From: an uncultured Subdoligranulum sp.
GTDB lineage: Bacteria > Bacillota > Clostridia > Christensenellales > CAG-314
DNA: 45,032 nt
Assembly (NCBI GenBank): GCA_902496185.1
Contig: CABUZX010000011.1
Location: 1-45,032, forward strand
Reading direction: 5' to 3'
Part shown: positions 24,523 to 33,134 of the stretch, one piece after another
Position numbering within the stretch: the stretch's first letter is position 1
How the letters are laid out: each line of letters starts with the position of its first letter
Notes under the pieces: generated by a model
Told to the model about the DNA's origin: nothing
Seen by the model: only the letters and a program-made list of their open reading frames with translations
The model's database searches: none
Made by a program: the position numbers and the translations under genes

Positions 24523-25119
24523 ATGTCAAAAAGAACGTATATTATCACTTTTGTTGCTTGTTTTTCCGCCCTTGGTATTGCGCTCAATTTGTTATCGTCG
24601 GCTATGCCTCGTATTGATACCTTTGGCAGAATCAGTCTCGTCTATACTTTTTGTTTTTTGACGGGAGCGTTGCTTGGTCCTTGGATTGGTTCGGGAGTTG
24701 CAATGTTTGCGGATTTAATTCCTGCCATATTTTTTCCGGAAGGGCCATGGATGCCACTTATCACCTTGAGTAACGGAGTTATGGCGTTGATTGCGGGGTT
24801 GTTTTTTAAGTATTTTGACTCAAAAAGCGTAGCCGTAAAATTGATTTATACCGCGCTTTGCTCCTTTTTGTTGTGTAGTTTAGGGTTGACGGCAGTGGGG
24901 GAAGCCTTGCTATACAATATGGGTATGCAGGCGTATTATCCTACTACGACAATGCTTGTAACGGCTGTGGGGATGGACGTGTTTACCGCGACTTTCGTAA
25001 GACGCGCGGCGGTACAGTGGTTTTGGGTTATTGTAAACACTTTGTTGTGCTGGCTGGTATTAAAAAGTCCTGCCTTTACGAAGTTTGTGGTCAAGAAATT
25101 GAAAAAGCACGATACTTAA
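24523..25119 (+). CDS. folT: Folate-family ECF transporter S component
   Basis: A 198-residue integral membrane protein with about six hydrophobic segments. MPRIDTFGRISLVYTFCFL, GALLGPWIGSGVAMFADLI and FFPEGPWMPLITLSNGVM are the substrate-side loops of the folate family of ECF S components. It binds folates outside and, with the shared EcfA/A'/T module, imports them. The ATG at 24523 is chosen from GGGAGG 7 bases upstream; the longer frame would run through the riboswitch. The THF riboswitch supports the substrate call. Confidence 0.9.
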   Translation: MSKRTYIITFVACFSALGIALNLLSSAMPRIDTFGRISLVYTFCFLTGALLGPWIGSGVAMFADLIPAIFFPEGPWMPLITLSNGVMALIAGLFFKYFDSKSVAVKLIYTALCSFLLCSLGLTAVGEALLYNMGMQAYYPTTTMLVTAVGMDVFTATFVRRAAVQWFWVIVNTLLCWLVLKSPAFTKFVVKKLKKHDT

Positions 25120-25154
25120 ACCAAACGCGTATTAAAATAGTTTTAAACAAATTA

Positions 25155-25186
25155 AAAACCGTCGTGTTTTAGCGACGGTTTTTTGG
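25155..25186. terminator. Bidirectional terminator
   Basis: AAAAACCGTCG / CGACGGTTTTTT stem with an 8-base loop; U-tracts on both strands. It ends folT (+) and the zinc-ribbon gene (-). Confidence 0.9.
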
Positions 25187-25195
25187 TGTATTTAA

Positions 25196-26410
25196 TTATT
25201 TTTTGCCGATTTTTGTACCGCAGTTTGAGCAAACACGCGTTTCGTTAAGTGTATCGCATTGCGGACATTTGTATAGCGGAACCATCTTGTGGAAGCAACG
25301 CGGGCATATCTTACTTTCGGAGTGAGTTTTTGTACCGCAGTTTTTGCAAATCATATTGGGGATTTGTATTTCCACTTTTGAGTGACGGATATAGTTGATA
25401 AACTTTTTCGTTGGGCGAACTCTACGTTTGGACTTGGAAAGTTTCTTTTTGGGCTTGTCTTTTGCGATTGCCGGTGTTACAACAGTTGTGGACTGATCTG
25501 TTTTTTGCTGTTGCTCGTTTGTTTCTTGTTTGACGACTTCTTGTTGATCTTCAACCGTTTCTTCAATAACTTCTTCAATTATTTCTTCTTCCACAACTTC
25601 TTCCGTTGGTTGAACAATAACTTCTTGTTCAATAACTTCTTCTTGGGTGTGGGGGGCTTCCGTTATTTCTTCTTGTTGGTCAATGAGTTCAACTTCTTGT
25701 TGCTCGTCAAGTGTTTCTTCTACAACATCTTCCGTTGCGATTTCGGGTTGTTGTTCAAGCGTTTCTTCCGTTGTTTCTTGCTCTTGAGTATCGGTTGCAG
25801 TTGCAAGTTCGGTTGCGGGTTTAACGTCTACTTCCGTAATGAGTTCAAGCTCGGGGCGTACAGTTTCGGGCGCAACTTCTTCCTGCGGTTTTGCCTTAAC
25901 TTTTGCAAAAAGCAATCCTACGCCAAAACCAAAGGTCAAAATAAATCTTGCGTACAATACAACGTTGGAGATTGTTTCCAAAAGCGCGGGAACGTCATTG
26001 GTGAGCGGTTGAATAAATTTGTAATTGACTATACCCGTGTAATAGTTATAGACGTTACACGCGATAGTGGTGACTATATTGACAATGGCAAAGCACTTCC
26101 AGAGTTTGTCGTTGATTTTGTTGCTTTTTGCAAACAACAAGCAAATTGCGCAAAGGACGTCAACCAAAACTAACGAATAAAATATGTAGTCGTGGGTTTT
26201 GGTCCAATCTTTTGCAGAAGAATTAAAAACAAGGCTAATCCATTTGGCGTCTACGGCAAGAGACAAATTGAAAATAAATACCACGCCAAAAAGCACGGAA
26301 AGAATAGTAAGAAAAGGTTTTTTGCCTTTAATTGCCAAGAGTATCATAATTATTGCGCAAGCTAAACCGACGCACCAAAAGATGCTGTTTATCAATCCAA
26401 GTTGAAACAT
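25196..26410 (-). CDS. Membrane protein with a Glu/Gln-rich linker and double zinc ribbon
   Basis: A 404-residue protein. Residues 1-185 have about five membrane segments. Residues 190-325 form a low-complexity acidic region (many Glu, Gln, Val, Thr; for example EEVVEEEIIEEVIEET). A basic patch follows (KKKLSKSKRRVRP). The C-terminus holds two zinc ribbons: CKNCGTKTH...CPRC and CPQC...CSNCGTK. Such ribbons often mark membrane proteins of unknown role in Clostridia. The ATG at 26410 is used because AGAGGT lies 6 bases upstream. It is followed by a shared terminator. Confidence 0.8.
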   Translation of the reverse strand: MFQLGLINSIFWCVGLACAIIMILLAIKGKKPFLTILSVLFGVVFIFNLSLAVDAKWISLVFNSSAKDWTKTHDYIFYSLVLVDVLCAICLLFAKSNKINDKLWKCFAIVNIVTTIACNVYNYYTGIVNYKFIQPLTNDVPALLETISNVVLYARFILTFGFGVGLLFAKVKAKPQEEVAPETVRPELELITEVDVKPATELATATDTQEQETTEETLEQQPEIATEDVVEETLDEQQEVELIDQQEEITEAPHTQEEVIEQEVIVQPTEEVVEEEIIEEVIEETVEDQQEVVKQETNEQQQKTDQSTTVVTPAIAKDKPKKKLSKSKRRVRPTKKFINYIRHSKVEIQIPNMICKNCGTKTHSESKICPRCFHKMVPLYKCPQCDTLNETRVCSNCGTKIGKK

Positions 26411-26449
26411 AATTTTACCTCTCTTTTGTGGTTTTTTATTTATTATACT

Positions 26450-26478
26450 ATTATACACTGATAGCCAAAATAATTCAA
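26450..26478 (-). promoter_or_regulatory. Promoter of the zinc-ribbon membrane protein
   Basis: On the reverse strand: TTGAAT, 17-bp spacer, perfect TATAAT, about 40 bases before the start. Confidence 0.75.
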
Positions 26479-26506
26479 TAGTTTATTAAAAAAAAGTGGC
26501 GAAAAT

Positions 26507-26541
26507 ATAAAAAAAGCACTGTTTTGGGCGTAACAGCGCCT
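26507..26541 (-). terminator. Terminator of the MATE gene
   Basis: On the reverse strand GCGCTGTT / AACAGTGC stem with a short loop is followed by TTTTTT, 25 bases after the MATE stop codon. Confidence 0.85.
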
Positions 26542-26564
26542 TTTTGTAAATTTATTTTGGTTTT

Positions 26565-28007
26565 TTAATCAATTTGATTTATGTTTTTTTGCGCAAGCTC
26601 GGCGCGTTTTGCAAAAATAGTTTTGTATTTTTTAAAGGCAATTGGCAAAAAGATAGCAAGTGTAAGTATTTCTGCAACGGGGTAGCAATAGAATACGGCG
26701 TTCATACCCCAAGTATTGAATAAAAGCGCCAAAGGTACTACAAAGCCGAGCTGACGGAGCAAAGACATAAACATTGCATAAAAGCCGACGTTGAGAGATT
26801 GCAATAAAGTTATTGTCAAAATACTGAAAGCAGCAGGCAAAAACGCCCAGCTTATAATACGGAATACCTTAATTGCCTCTGTCGTTGCCGTTTCGTTTAA
26901 GTTGTAAATGCTTGCAATAAAGCCCGTACAAGTTTGAAAAAGTAAAAATCCTACACCTAAAAAACAAACGGCTGTTATTAAGGATTTTTTAAAGCAGTCG
27001 TCAAAGCGTTTTTTGAGATTTGCGCCGTAGTTGTAGCTCAAAATGGGCGTAGTGCCTTGAGTGAGACCAAAGGTCGGCATAAATACAAAAGATTGACAAG
27101 CAAAGTAAACAGTAAGAATTGTTATTCCATTATCGTACTGTTTTAGAATACTGTTTAAAATAATGGTAGTAAAACTTCCTACGGCGTTTAATACAAAGTT
27201 AGGCAATCCAATATTGAATATCGCGCCTACGTTTTTGAAGGAAAATTTGAGTCCCGCGGGAAAAAACTGTACGTCTTGCTTTTTGAGTAAAAATGCGCCC
27301 AAAACGTAAAGGCAGGACAAAAATTGTCCTATAATGGTTGCAAGTACGGCACCTTTCATACCCATGCCGAGTCCGTTGATATTTAAAAAACCAAAGAGCG
27401 TTTGTTTGTCAAAAATGAAAAACGGGTCGAGCACGATATTTGCAACGCATCCTAAAATTTGACTGACCATAGGGACGTGCATATTGCCCGTTGCTTGTAA
27501 TATCTTTGAGCCTGTCATACTCAAAAGCGAAAACAAGCAAGCCATCATATAATAGGGGACGTATTCCTGATGATACTTTATTGTCGTTTCGTTTTTGGTA
27601 AAAAGTCTTGCAAAAGGTTCTGGCAAAAACCATGCCAAAGCAAAAAACAGCGCCCACGCCACTATTGCAAGCACGAAAGCCGTTTTTGCTACCTGATTTG
27701 CCTTTTTTGCGTCGCCAAAACCGAGTTGCCTTGCAACAAAAACGTTTGAGCCGACGCCTATACCGATACCTACGGAGATGACAATCATTATCAACGGTCT
27801 ACCGATACCTATTGCATCAATTGCCTCCTGCCCAAGGTAAGAAACGTACATACTATCTATTATATTATACAAAGCCTCAATAAGCATTGATATAATTGCA
27901 GGCAAAGCCATAGAAAACAACAGTTTGCCCATTGGCGCGTTGCGTAGTTTTTCGGAATTGAGTTGCGAACGTGTTTGTTGACCTTGTATCGATTGTGTTT
28001 CTTCCAT
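26565..28007 (-). CDS. MATE family efflux transporter
   Basis: A 480-residue, 12-helix multidrug/cation antiporter. Residues 25-55 (APMGKLLFSMALPAIISMLI; LYNIIDSMYVSYLG) and the second-half mirror (IGLPNFVLNAVGSFTTIILN) show the MATE duplication. QGTTPILSYNYGA is the DinF/NorM-type loop. It exports drugs or metabolites in exchange for Na+ or H+; the substrate is not readable. AGGAC precedes the ATG by 10 bases. Single gene with its own terminator. Confidence 0.95.
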   Translation of the reverse strand: MEETQSIQGQQTRSQLNSEKLRNAPMGKLLFSMALPAIISMLIEALYNIIDSMYVSYLGQEAIDAIGIGRPLIMIVISVGIGIGVGSNVFVARQLGFGDAKKANQVAKTAFVLAIVAWALFFALAWFLPEPFARLFTKNETTIKYHQEYVPYYMMACLFSLLSMTGSKILQATGNMHVPMVSQILGCVANIVLDPFFIFDKQTLFGFLNINGLGMGMKGAVLATIIGQFLSCLYVLGAFLLKKQDVQFFPAGLKFSFKNVGAIFNIGLPNFVLNAVGSFTTIILNSILKQYDNGITILTVYFACQSFVFMPTFGLTQGTTPILSYNYGANLKKRFDDCFKKSLITAVCFLGVGFLLFQTCTGFIASIYNLNETATTEAIKVFRIISWAFLPAAFSILTITLLQSLNVGFYAMFMSLLRQLGFVVPLALLFNTWGMNAVFYCYPVAEILTLAIFLPIAFKKYKTIFAKRAELAQKNINQID

Positions 28008-28136
28008 ACTGATTTGTCCTAAAGCAAATTTTTTTCAATTTGGTATTATACAACATTAAGTAAGTGTTTATAAGTTTTTGAAGTGAAAGTAAAATGAATT
28101 TTAAACCGCTTAATTAAACAGTTTTGTTTTGTGATA

Positions 28137-28165
28137 TTGACTTGAGTCGTACGGTGTTGTATAAT
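28137..28165 (+). promoter_or_regulatory. Promoter of the ApbE-NusG-II / Gx operon
   Basis: TTGACT, 17-bp spacer, perfect TATAAT, 55 bases before the TTG start. Confidence 0.8.
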
Positions 28166-28219
28166 TTGTTTAACGATTATTTTGATTGCTGTCTTTTGGC
28201 AGTTTTGAGGGGTAAACTA

Positions 28220-29983
28220 TTGAAAAAATTTTTAAGCGCTTTTTTGATATTTTTGGTTTGCGTTGCTTGTTTGTGCGGATGCCGTGCCGACAACGGGTTT
28301 GAAGATGGTTTTTCATCTTCTTCATTTTTTGGTACGTTTTTGCAAGTGGCGCTTTTTTGCAGATCTGATACCGGAGCAAATCGCCAAGCCGTAAATCAGG
28401 CGAAGGGTGAAATGTTGGCAGAGTTGGAAAAAATACAAAACGCTCTTGACGCGGACAAAAATGACAGCGACGTGGCGCGTTTTAACAACGCAGTAGAGGG
28501 CGAAAGGGTAGAGGTGAGTAAAGTTACGGCAGAATGTTTTGCCCTTGCCAAGACTGTTTACGACGCCACAAACGGGGCTTATAATCCCGCGGTGTATAAT
28601 CTTGTCGATTTGTGGGGGTTTTCGTCGCGTGTTTTGAGTAAAAAAAACCAAGTTGTTTTTGATTATGATAGAGCCACTCCGAGCGTGCCTTCTAAAGAGT
28701 ATATTACTGCCTTTAAGGAGCTTGCTAATTTTGAAGATATCGTAGTTACCGAGACCTTTGACGGAAAATATTATCTTACAAAACCCAAAAACACGCAAAC
28801 CGTAAGGGGTGTAAAATATACCGTCAAAATTGATTTTGGCGGAATTTGCAAGGGATATGCAAGCGACAAGATGGAGCAAATTGCAAAAGCTTACGGTATT
28901 GATTGCGGATATTTTTCTGTCGGACAAAGCAGTATAAAGTTTTTAAATTCCGTTGACGGCAAGGGGTTTAACGTGGATTTGGAAAATCCTTTAGATACGT
29001 ATAGCGTTTTACTTACAAAGCAAAAGGTAAAAAATCAGAGTATTTCCGTCAGTGGTGACTATCAGCGTTTTTTTGAAGAAAATTCAAAAAAATATTGTCA
29101 TATTATCGACGCGTCGACGGGTTATCCTGTAGACGCAGGGGTAAACGCTGTTTTTGCCGTATGTGACGACTCGGCTGTGTGCGACGCAGTCACTACCGCA
29201 TTGATGACTTTGCCAAAGGAAGAAATAGCGCGTTTGAGTCAAAGCGAGGCTTTTAAGGAGTTGGGAGTGACTTCCGTCGTCGCCGTAAGCGCGAGCCAAG
29301 AGGAGATTGCGGTTTATACAAACGCAAGAGACATAATTATGCAAGACAACGACGCAAAAAGATACGGATTTACACTGACAGAGGACGGGGGCGTTGACTT
29401 TAAAGCCGTGTCGGATTATCGCTGGGCGTGGGCTGTCGTCGTATTGGTGGTGATTGCCCTTTTTGTTGTTGGGGCTTTAGCGAAAAAACAAAAGAAAGCA
29501 AATGACGTTCAAAATCAATCTACCGACAAAAAACAAATCAATACCGCCTTTTTTGTCAAGGGAGACCTTTTGGTTTATCTTACCTTGTTTGTAGTAATAA
29601 TTTCTACCTTTGTCGTAGCGCAAATCGGGTTTAAAAAGCAGGATTTACAAACGGTAGAAGTTTTTTGCCAAAACAGCCTACTATTTGTGTTTGATTGTAC
29701 TGCTTTTAAAATAGACAAAATATCCGCCGATTGGCAGGATAGGTTGGTAATTGCGGTAGATAAAGACAAAATTACCGTAAGTATTTTTTTAAATGACGAA
29801 AAAACGGAATACAACGTAGTAGAGTTTTTAAAAAATCAGGCAAAAATGGTCAAATCTACTTGTGTTGGTAAAGATTGCGTCAAAACGGCAAGTACGGTGA
29901 GTAGGGCAAATCAATTTGTTTTGTGTATGCCTCACGAGTTGATGATAGTGGGCGTGGGCGAAGGAAATAAGGGGGTGCGCTGA
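28220..29983 (+). CDS. Lipoprotein FAD:protein FMN transferase (ApbE) fused to a NusG-II domain
   Basis: A 587-residue fusion. Residues 1-21 are a lipoprotein signal with lipobox LCGC (Cys21), read from a TTG start set by GAGGGG 7 bases upstream. About 38-385 are ApbE: FGTFLQVAL, FNNA, IDFGGICKGYASDKM, SVSGDYQRFFEENSK and CHIIDASTGYPVDAG, the last with ligands for the catalytic Mg2+. About 400-425 and 452-473 are membrane helices. About 475-585 are NusG domain II: STCVGKDCVKTAS, then NQFVLCMPHELMIVGV. ApbE attaches FMN covalently to Thr/Ser of secreted or membrane flavoproteins. Fusion of the two modules in one chain is unusual. Overlaps the next gene (TGATG). Confidence 0.9.
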   Translation: MKKFLSAFLIFLVCVACLCGCRADNGFEDGFSSSSFFGTFLQVALFCRSDTGANRQAVNQAKGEMLAELEKIQNALDADKNDSDVARFNNAVEGERVEVSKVTAECFALAKTVYDATNGAYNPAVYNLVDLWGFSSRVLSKKNQVVFDYDRATPSVPSKEYITAFKELANFEDIVVTETFDGKYYLTKPKNTQTVRGVKYTVKIDFGGICKGYASDKMEQIAKAYGIDCGYFSVGQSSIKFLNSVDGKGFNVDLENPLDTYSVLLTKQKVKNQSISVSGDYQRFFEENSKKYCHIIDASTGYPVDAGVNAVFAVCDDSAVCDAVTTALMTLPKEEIARLSQSEAFKELGVTSVVAVSASQEEIAVYTNARDIIMQDNDAKRYGFTLTEDGGVDFKAVSDYRWAWAVVVLVVIALFVVGALAKKQKKANDVQNQSTDKKQINTAFFVKGDLLVYLTLFVVIISTFVVAQIGFKKQDLQTVEVFCQNSLLFVFDCTAFKIDKISADWQDRLVIAVDKDKITVSIFLNDEKTEYNVVEFLKNQAKMVKSTCVGKDCVKTASTVSRANQFVLCMPHELMIVGVGEGNKGVR

Positions 29984-30480
29984 TGAAAAACAGAACAAAA
30001 AAGCTTTCTTTGACGGCGCTGTACGGCGCTCTCGCTCTAATAACTTTTTTGTTGGAAAATCTTGTACCTTCCTTTTTTGTGCCGGGCGCAAAAATGGGGT
30101 TGGGTAATATTTTTGTGATGCTTGCTTTGTATACTTTTGGCGTAGGCGAGGCTTTTTGCGTGTTTTTGGTCAAATGTATTTTGGGCAACCTCTTGTCGGG
30201 TACGTTGAGCAGTATGCTTTTTTCCTTTTTGGCAGGGGCGACAAGTTTTTTGGCGTGTTGTTTACTTTGGAAATTTGCAAAAAATAAAATCAGCTTACCA
30301 GCCGTTTCCGTTGCAGGCGCGGTAATAAACAATATCGTACAAAATTTGATTTATGCCTTTTTGACGCAAACGGTGTTGGTTTTGAGTTATTTACCGTATC
30401 TTGCGTTGCTCGGAGTGCTAAGCGGGGCGATTACGGGGATAATAACAGCATTAATTGTAAAAAAAGTACCAAAAATATAA
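29983..30480 (+). CDS. Gx transporter family membrane protein (Hpre_diP_synt_I)
   Basis: A 165-residue membrane protein with about five helices. PSFFVPGAKMGLGNIFVMLALYTFG and FLVKCILGNLLSGT are the signature of PF07456, named for heptaprenyl diphosphate synthase component I but resembling ECF S components. Homologues travel with NusG-II proteins and ApbE in Firmicutes, including flavin-based extracellular electron transfer loci, where they are called accessory membrane proteins. Its ATG shares a base with the preceding stop, so translation is coupled. The role is inferred from context, not from this sequence alone. Confidence 0.85.
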   Translation: MKNRTKKLSLTALYGALALITFLLENLVPSFFVPGAKMGLGNIFVMLALYTFGVGEAFCVFLVKCILGNLLSGTLSSMLFSFLAGATSFLACCLLWKFAKNKISLPAVSVAGAVINNIVQNLIYAFLTQTVLVLSYLPYLALLGVLSGAITGIITALIVKKVPKI

Positions 30481-30559
30481 GTTTTTTATATAAATATGTT
30501 CAAAAAATGCTTGATTTTGATTTTTTTGATTTTGATTTGTAAATATTGTATTTAAAATG

Positions 30560-30588
30560 TTGACGGAGAAAATGCTTTGTGATAAAAT
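30560..30588 (+). promoter_or_regulatory. Promoter of the purine permease
   Basis: TTGACG, 17-bp spacer, TAAAAT. It leaves a leader of about 150 bases before the start codon. Confidence 0.65.
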
Positions 30589-30678
30589 AATTGTATCTTT
30601 TTTATGAAGCTGAAAATGTTTGAAATAACGTTTTTTATACAAAAATCAGCGTCTTGTTGTCGGTATTAATGAAATTTT

Positions 30679-30710
30679 TTATCTCGTCATTAAGTTTTTT
30701 GTTGGCGAGA
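30679..30710 (+). other. Hairpin in the leader of the purine permease
   Basis: ATCTCGTCA / TTGGCGAGAT stem with a T-rich loop, about 35 bases before the start codon. I see no conserved purine-, preQ1- or other known riboswitch core in the leader; the function of this stem is unknown. Confidence 0.5.
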
Positions 30711-30744
30711 TTTCAAATTTAAATCTGAAACGGAGGAAAAATTT

Positions 30745-32298
30745 ATGGAAAACGAAAACAACGTTCAAGCAATTGAACAAACTTCGGAAAAGAAAGTCGG
30801 TAAGTTGGACAAGTTTTTCGGAGTGACCAAGGCGGGCTCTACCGTTAGGACGGAAATCGTTGCAGGTATAGTAACCTTTCTTGCAATGGCGTACATCTTG
30901 ACGGTAAACCCCAACCAATTCTTTTGGGGAGGAGCATTGACTGACAATGGTCCAACGTTTGTACCTACGGACAATCCTTTGTGGAGTTCGGTCTTTATGG
31001 CAACGGCGTTTGGCGCTATTATCGGTACGTTGCTTATGGCGTTTTTGGCAAAATTGCCTTTGGCGCAAGCGTCCGGTATGGGACTTAACTCAATGGTGGG
31101 TACTATTATCGGCGGTGGCGTAGGCGCAGTTTCTACCTATGTGTTTAATTTTACCTTTGCAAACGCAATGTTGATGGTACTTATTTCTGGTATCGTATTT
31201 TTGCTTTTGTCAGTTATTACTATCAATGGCGTATCTTTGAGACAAAAAATATTTGAAGGTATCCCCGCGGGCATCAAAACGGCAATCCCCGTAGGTATTG
31301 GTTTGTTTATTGCATATATCGGCATGCAAAATGCTAAAGTTATAGTTGCTAATCAATATACACAGGTTGCTCTCGTTAATCTTACCCACTGGGGTCCGGA
31401 AATGGCATCTGCTGTCGTTTGTTTGATTGGTTTGGCAGCTATTGCAATTCTTTCACACTTAAAGGTAAAGGGCGCCGTTATTTTGGGTATTTTGATTGCT
31501 ACTGTTATCGGTATTCCGCTTGGAGTAACCAATCTCGGCGTTGTTTCCGGCGAAGTTGACGGTATTACGTGGAAGTTTTGGGAAAACTTTGAAACCTTCT
31601 TTACGAGTGAAGTATTTTTGGCTCCCTTTAAAGGTGGTTGGGAATTCCCCGAAGGTTCCTTGTTTACTATAATCATGATTATTATTACTATGAGTATGAT
31701 TGACATGTTTGACACTATGGGTACTTGCGTAGGTTGTTGCTCTGCAGCAGGTTTGTTGGACGAAAACGGCACGCCGATTAACTACGGCAAAATAATGTAT
31801 GCAGACTCTATTGCAACGTGCACGGGCGCTATATTCGGTACGTCTACCGTTACGACATTTGTAGAATCCGGTTCTGGTATTGCAGAAGGCGGAAAGACGG
31901 GTCTCACGGCTCTTTCGACGGCAATTATGTTCTTCCTTGCTATATTTGCTTTGCCTGTATTTGCAATGATCCCAAGCGCTGCTACGGCATCCGCTCTCGT
32001 TTACGTTGGCGTACTTATGATGAAGAATATCAAAAATATTGATTTCAGCGATATTAGAGTTGCTGTACCTGCTTTCCTTGCAATTGCATTGATGCCACTT
32101 GCATATTCTATCACGACTGGTATCGGTATGGCTATTTTGTCTTACGTTGTTATTAGTATCTTTTGCTTTATATTTGACGCAATCAAATACGCTTGCACGA
32201 AGAAAGAAGAACACAAACCCGTATGGAACGTTTCTATCGTTACCATTATTATTGCTTTGTTGTTCTGCGTGTACTTCTTCGTACCTGTTGCGATTTAA
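30745..32298 (+). CDS. NCS2 family (AzgA-like) purine permease
   Basis: A 517-residue transporter. Residues 20-60 (FFGVTKAGSTVRTEIVAGIVTF; MAYILTVNPNQF) and ASGMGLNSMVG mark the AzgA/PbuG subgroup of NCS2 transporters; DMFDTMGTCVGCCSAAGLL and GTSTVTTFVESGSGIAEGGKTG are the substrate-site loops. It should import hypoxanthine, guanine or adenine with protons. CGGAGG precedes the ATG. The convergent phosphoribosyltransferase downstream supports a purine-salvage pairing. About 12-14 hydrophobic segments. Confidence 0.93.
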   Translation: MENENNVQAIEQTSEKKVGKLDKFFGVTKAGSTVRTEIVAGIVTFLAMAYILTVNPNQFFWGGALTDNGPTFVPTDNPLWSSVFMATAFGAIIGTLLMAFLAKLPLAQASGMGLNSMVGTIIGGGVGAVSTYVFNFTFANAMLMVLISGIVFLLLSVITINGVSLRQKIFEGIPAGIKTAIPVGIGLFIAYIGMQNAKVIVANQYTQVALVNLTHWGPEMASAVVCLIGLAAIAILSHLKVKGAVILGILIATVIGIPLGVTNLGVVSGEVDGITWKFWENFETFFTSEVFLAPFKGGWEFPEGSLFTIIMIIITMSMIDMFDTMGTCVGCCSAAGLLDENGTPINYGKIMYADSIATCTGAIFGTSTVTTFVESGSGIAEGGKTGLTALSTAIMFFLAIFALPVFAMIPSAATASALVYVGVLMMKNIKNIDFSDIRVAVPAFLAIALMPLAYSITTGIGMAILSYVVISIFCFIFDAIKYACTKKEEHKPVWNVSIVTIIIALLFCVYFFVPVAI

Positions 32299-32314
32299 TC
32301 ACCAACCAAAAAAC

Positions 32315-32344
32315 AAAACCCTTGCGACTGCAAGGGTTTTTTAA
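32315..32344 (+). terminator. Terminator between the permease and the phosphoribosyltransferase
   Basis: AAAACCCTTGC / GCAAGGGTTTT stem (11 bp) with a GACT loop, then TTT. The A-rich 5' flank makes it usable on the reverse strand too. Confidence 0.93.
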
Positions 32345-32369
32345 TACTTTTTTTATTTGTGCGTGAGTT

Positions 32370-32912
32370 TTAGAGCAAGGGAATAGGCGCAAGGTAAATA
32401 ACGTCTTTGCGATTTGCCGCGTCGCCTTCAGCAAGAACGAAAGCTTTTTTTGCGATAATACCGCCTGCAAGTTGGACGAGTTTTTCCAAACCCAAAAGAC
32501 TTGCGCCCGTGCTCACTACGTCGTCAACGATACCGACTTTTTTGCCTTTTAAAAGCTCTACGTCGTGGCGGGAGAGATACATGCATTGTTCCTTACCGGT
32601 GGTGATGGAAGACTCTATGGCAACTTCGATACCGTCTTGCATATAGAGTTTTTTGGATTTGCGAGCAACGGCATAGTATGGCATATTTAATTCTTCTGCA
32701 ATGCAGTGAGTGAGTTGAAGCCCTTTGGACTCTGCCGTCAAAAGCACGTCAACGTCGCAAAGTTGTTTTGCTAGCTCTTTGGCGCAGTGTATAGTAAGTC
32801 GCGTGTCGCCGTGAAGATTAAAAAACGCGATATTGATTCCGCTTGGTAGTGGCAATATTGGCAATTGAGTTTGATATCCTTTAATATCTAATGGTAAAAA
32901 TTTGTTTTCCAT
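32370..32912 (-). CDS. Purine phosphoribosyltransferase (adenine or xanthine type)
   Basis: A 180-residue type I phosphoribosyltransferase. VDVLLTAESKGLQLTHCIAEE is the pyrophosphate loop region and GIVDDVVSTGASL the PRPP-binding motif (two acidic residues then TGAS). It converts a free purine base and PRPP to the nucleotide. YYAVARKSKK resembles the adenine phosphoribosyltransferase flexible loop. Apt and Xpt are both possible. CGGAGG precedes the ATG by 6 bases. It is convergent with the purine permease. Confidence 0.88.
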   Translation of the reverse strand: MENKFLPLDIKGYQTQLPILPLPSGINIAFFNLHGDTRLTIHCAKELAKQLCDVDVLLTAESKGLQLTHCIAEELNMPYYAVARKSKKLYMQDGIEVAIESSITTGKEQCMYLSRHDVELLKGKKVGIVDDVVSTGASLLGLEKLVQLAGGIIAKKAFVLAEGDAANRKDVIYLAPIPLL

Positions 32913-32951
32913 TTTTTTCCTCCGATTTTGTGAAAATAACTCACGAAATTA

Positions 32952-32980
32952 ATTGTACTCTCAAAAGCGTAATATGTCAA
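32952..32980 (-). promoter_or_regulatory. Promoter of the phosphoribosyltransferase
   Basis: On the reverse strand: TTGACA, 17-bp spacer, TACAAT; 39 bases before the start. Confidence 0.8.
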
Positions 32981-33088
32981 ACGATAACGGTTTTTTTGGT
33001 GTTTTTTTTCTTTTGACAAATTTTAATAAATCAAAAATGAAAAAATTTAATAAATTTCGCAAAAAGACTTTATTTGTTGCTACTTTTT

Positions 33089-33097
33089 TGTTATAAT
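33089..33097 (+). promoter_or_regulatory. Extended -10 promoter of the TetR gene
   Basis: TGTTATAAT, a TGn-extended perfect -10 box; no good -35 hexamer. The start codon is 37 bases downstream. Confidence 0.6.
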
Positions 33098-33134
33098 AAT
33101 TTTAAAATCTAAGACGTTTTTTGTGGGGGGAGTT

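Noticed and set aside
24080..24661. A forward frame spanning the DUF421 gene start and the THF riboswitch
   Set aside because: It crosses a promoter and a structured RNA and has no ribosome binding site; folT starts at 24523 instead.
25382..26173. A 263-codon forward frame opposite the zinc-ribbon protein
   Set aside because: Its Phe/Leu-rich composition is the complement of the Glu/Gln-rich repeat on the other strand; no ribosome binding site.
30505..30540. Short TTGATTTTGATTT direct repeat as a possible iteron or CRISPR remnant
   Set aside because: Only two imperfect copies of low-complexity sequence; no spacers and no associated genes. No CRISPR array is seen in the window.
31459..32214. 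A 251-codon reverse frame opposite the purine permease
   Set aside because: A shadow of the permease gene without homology or start signals.
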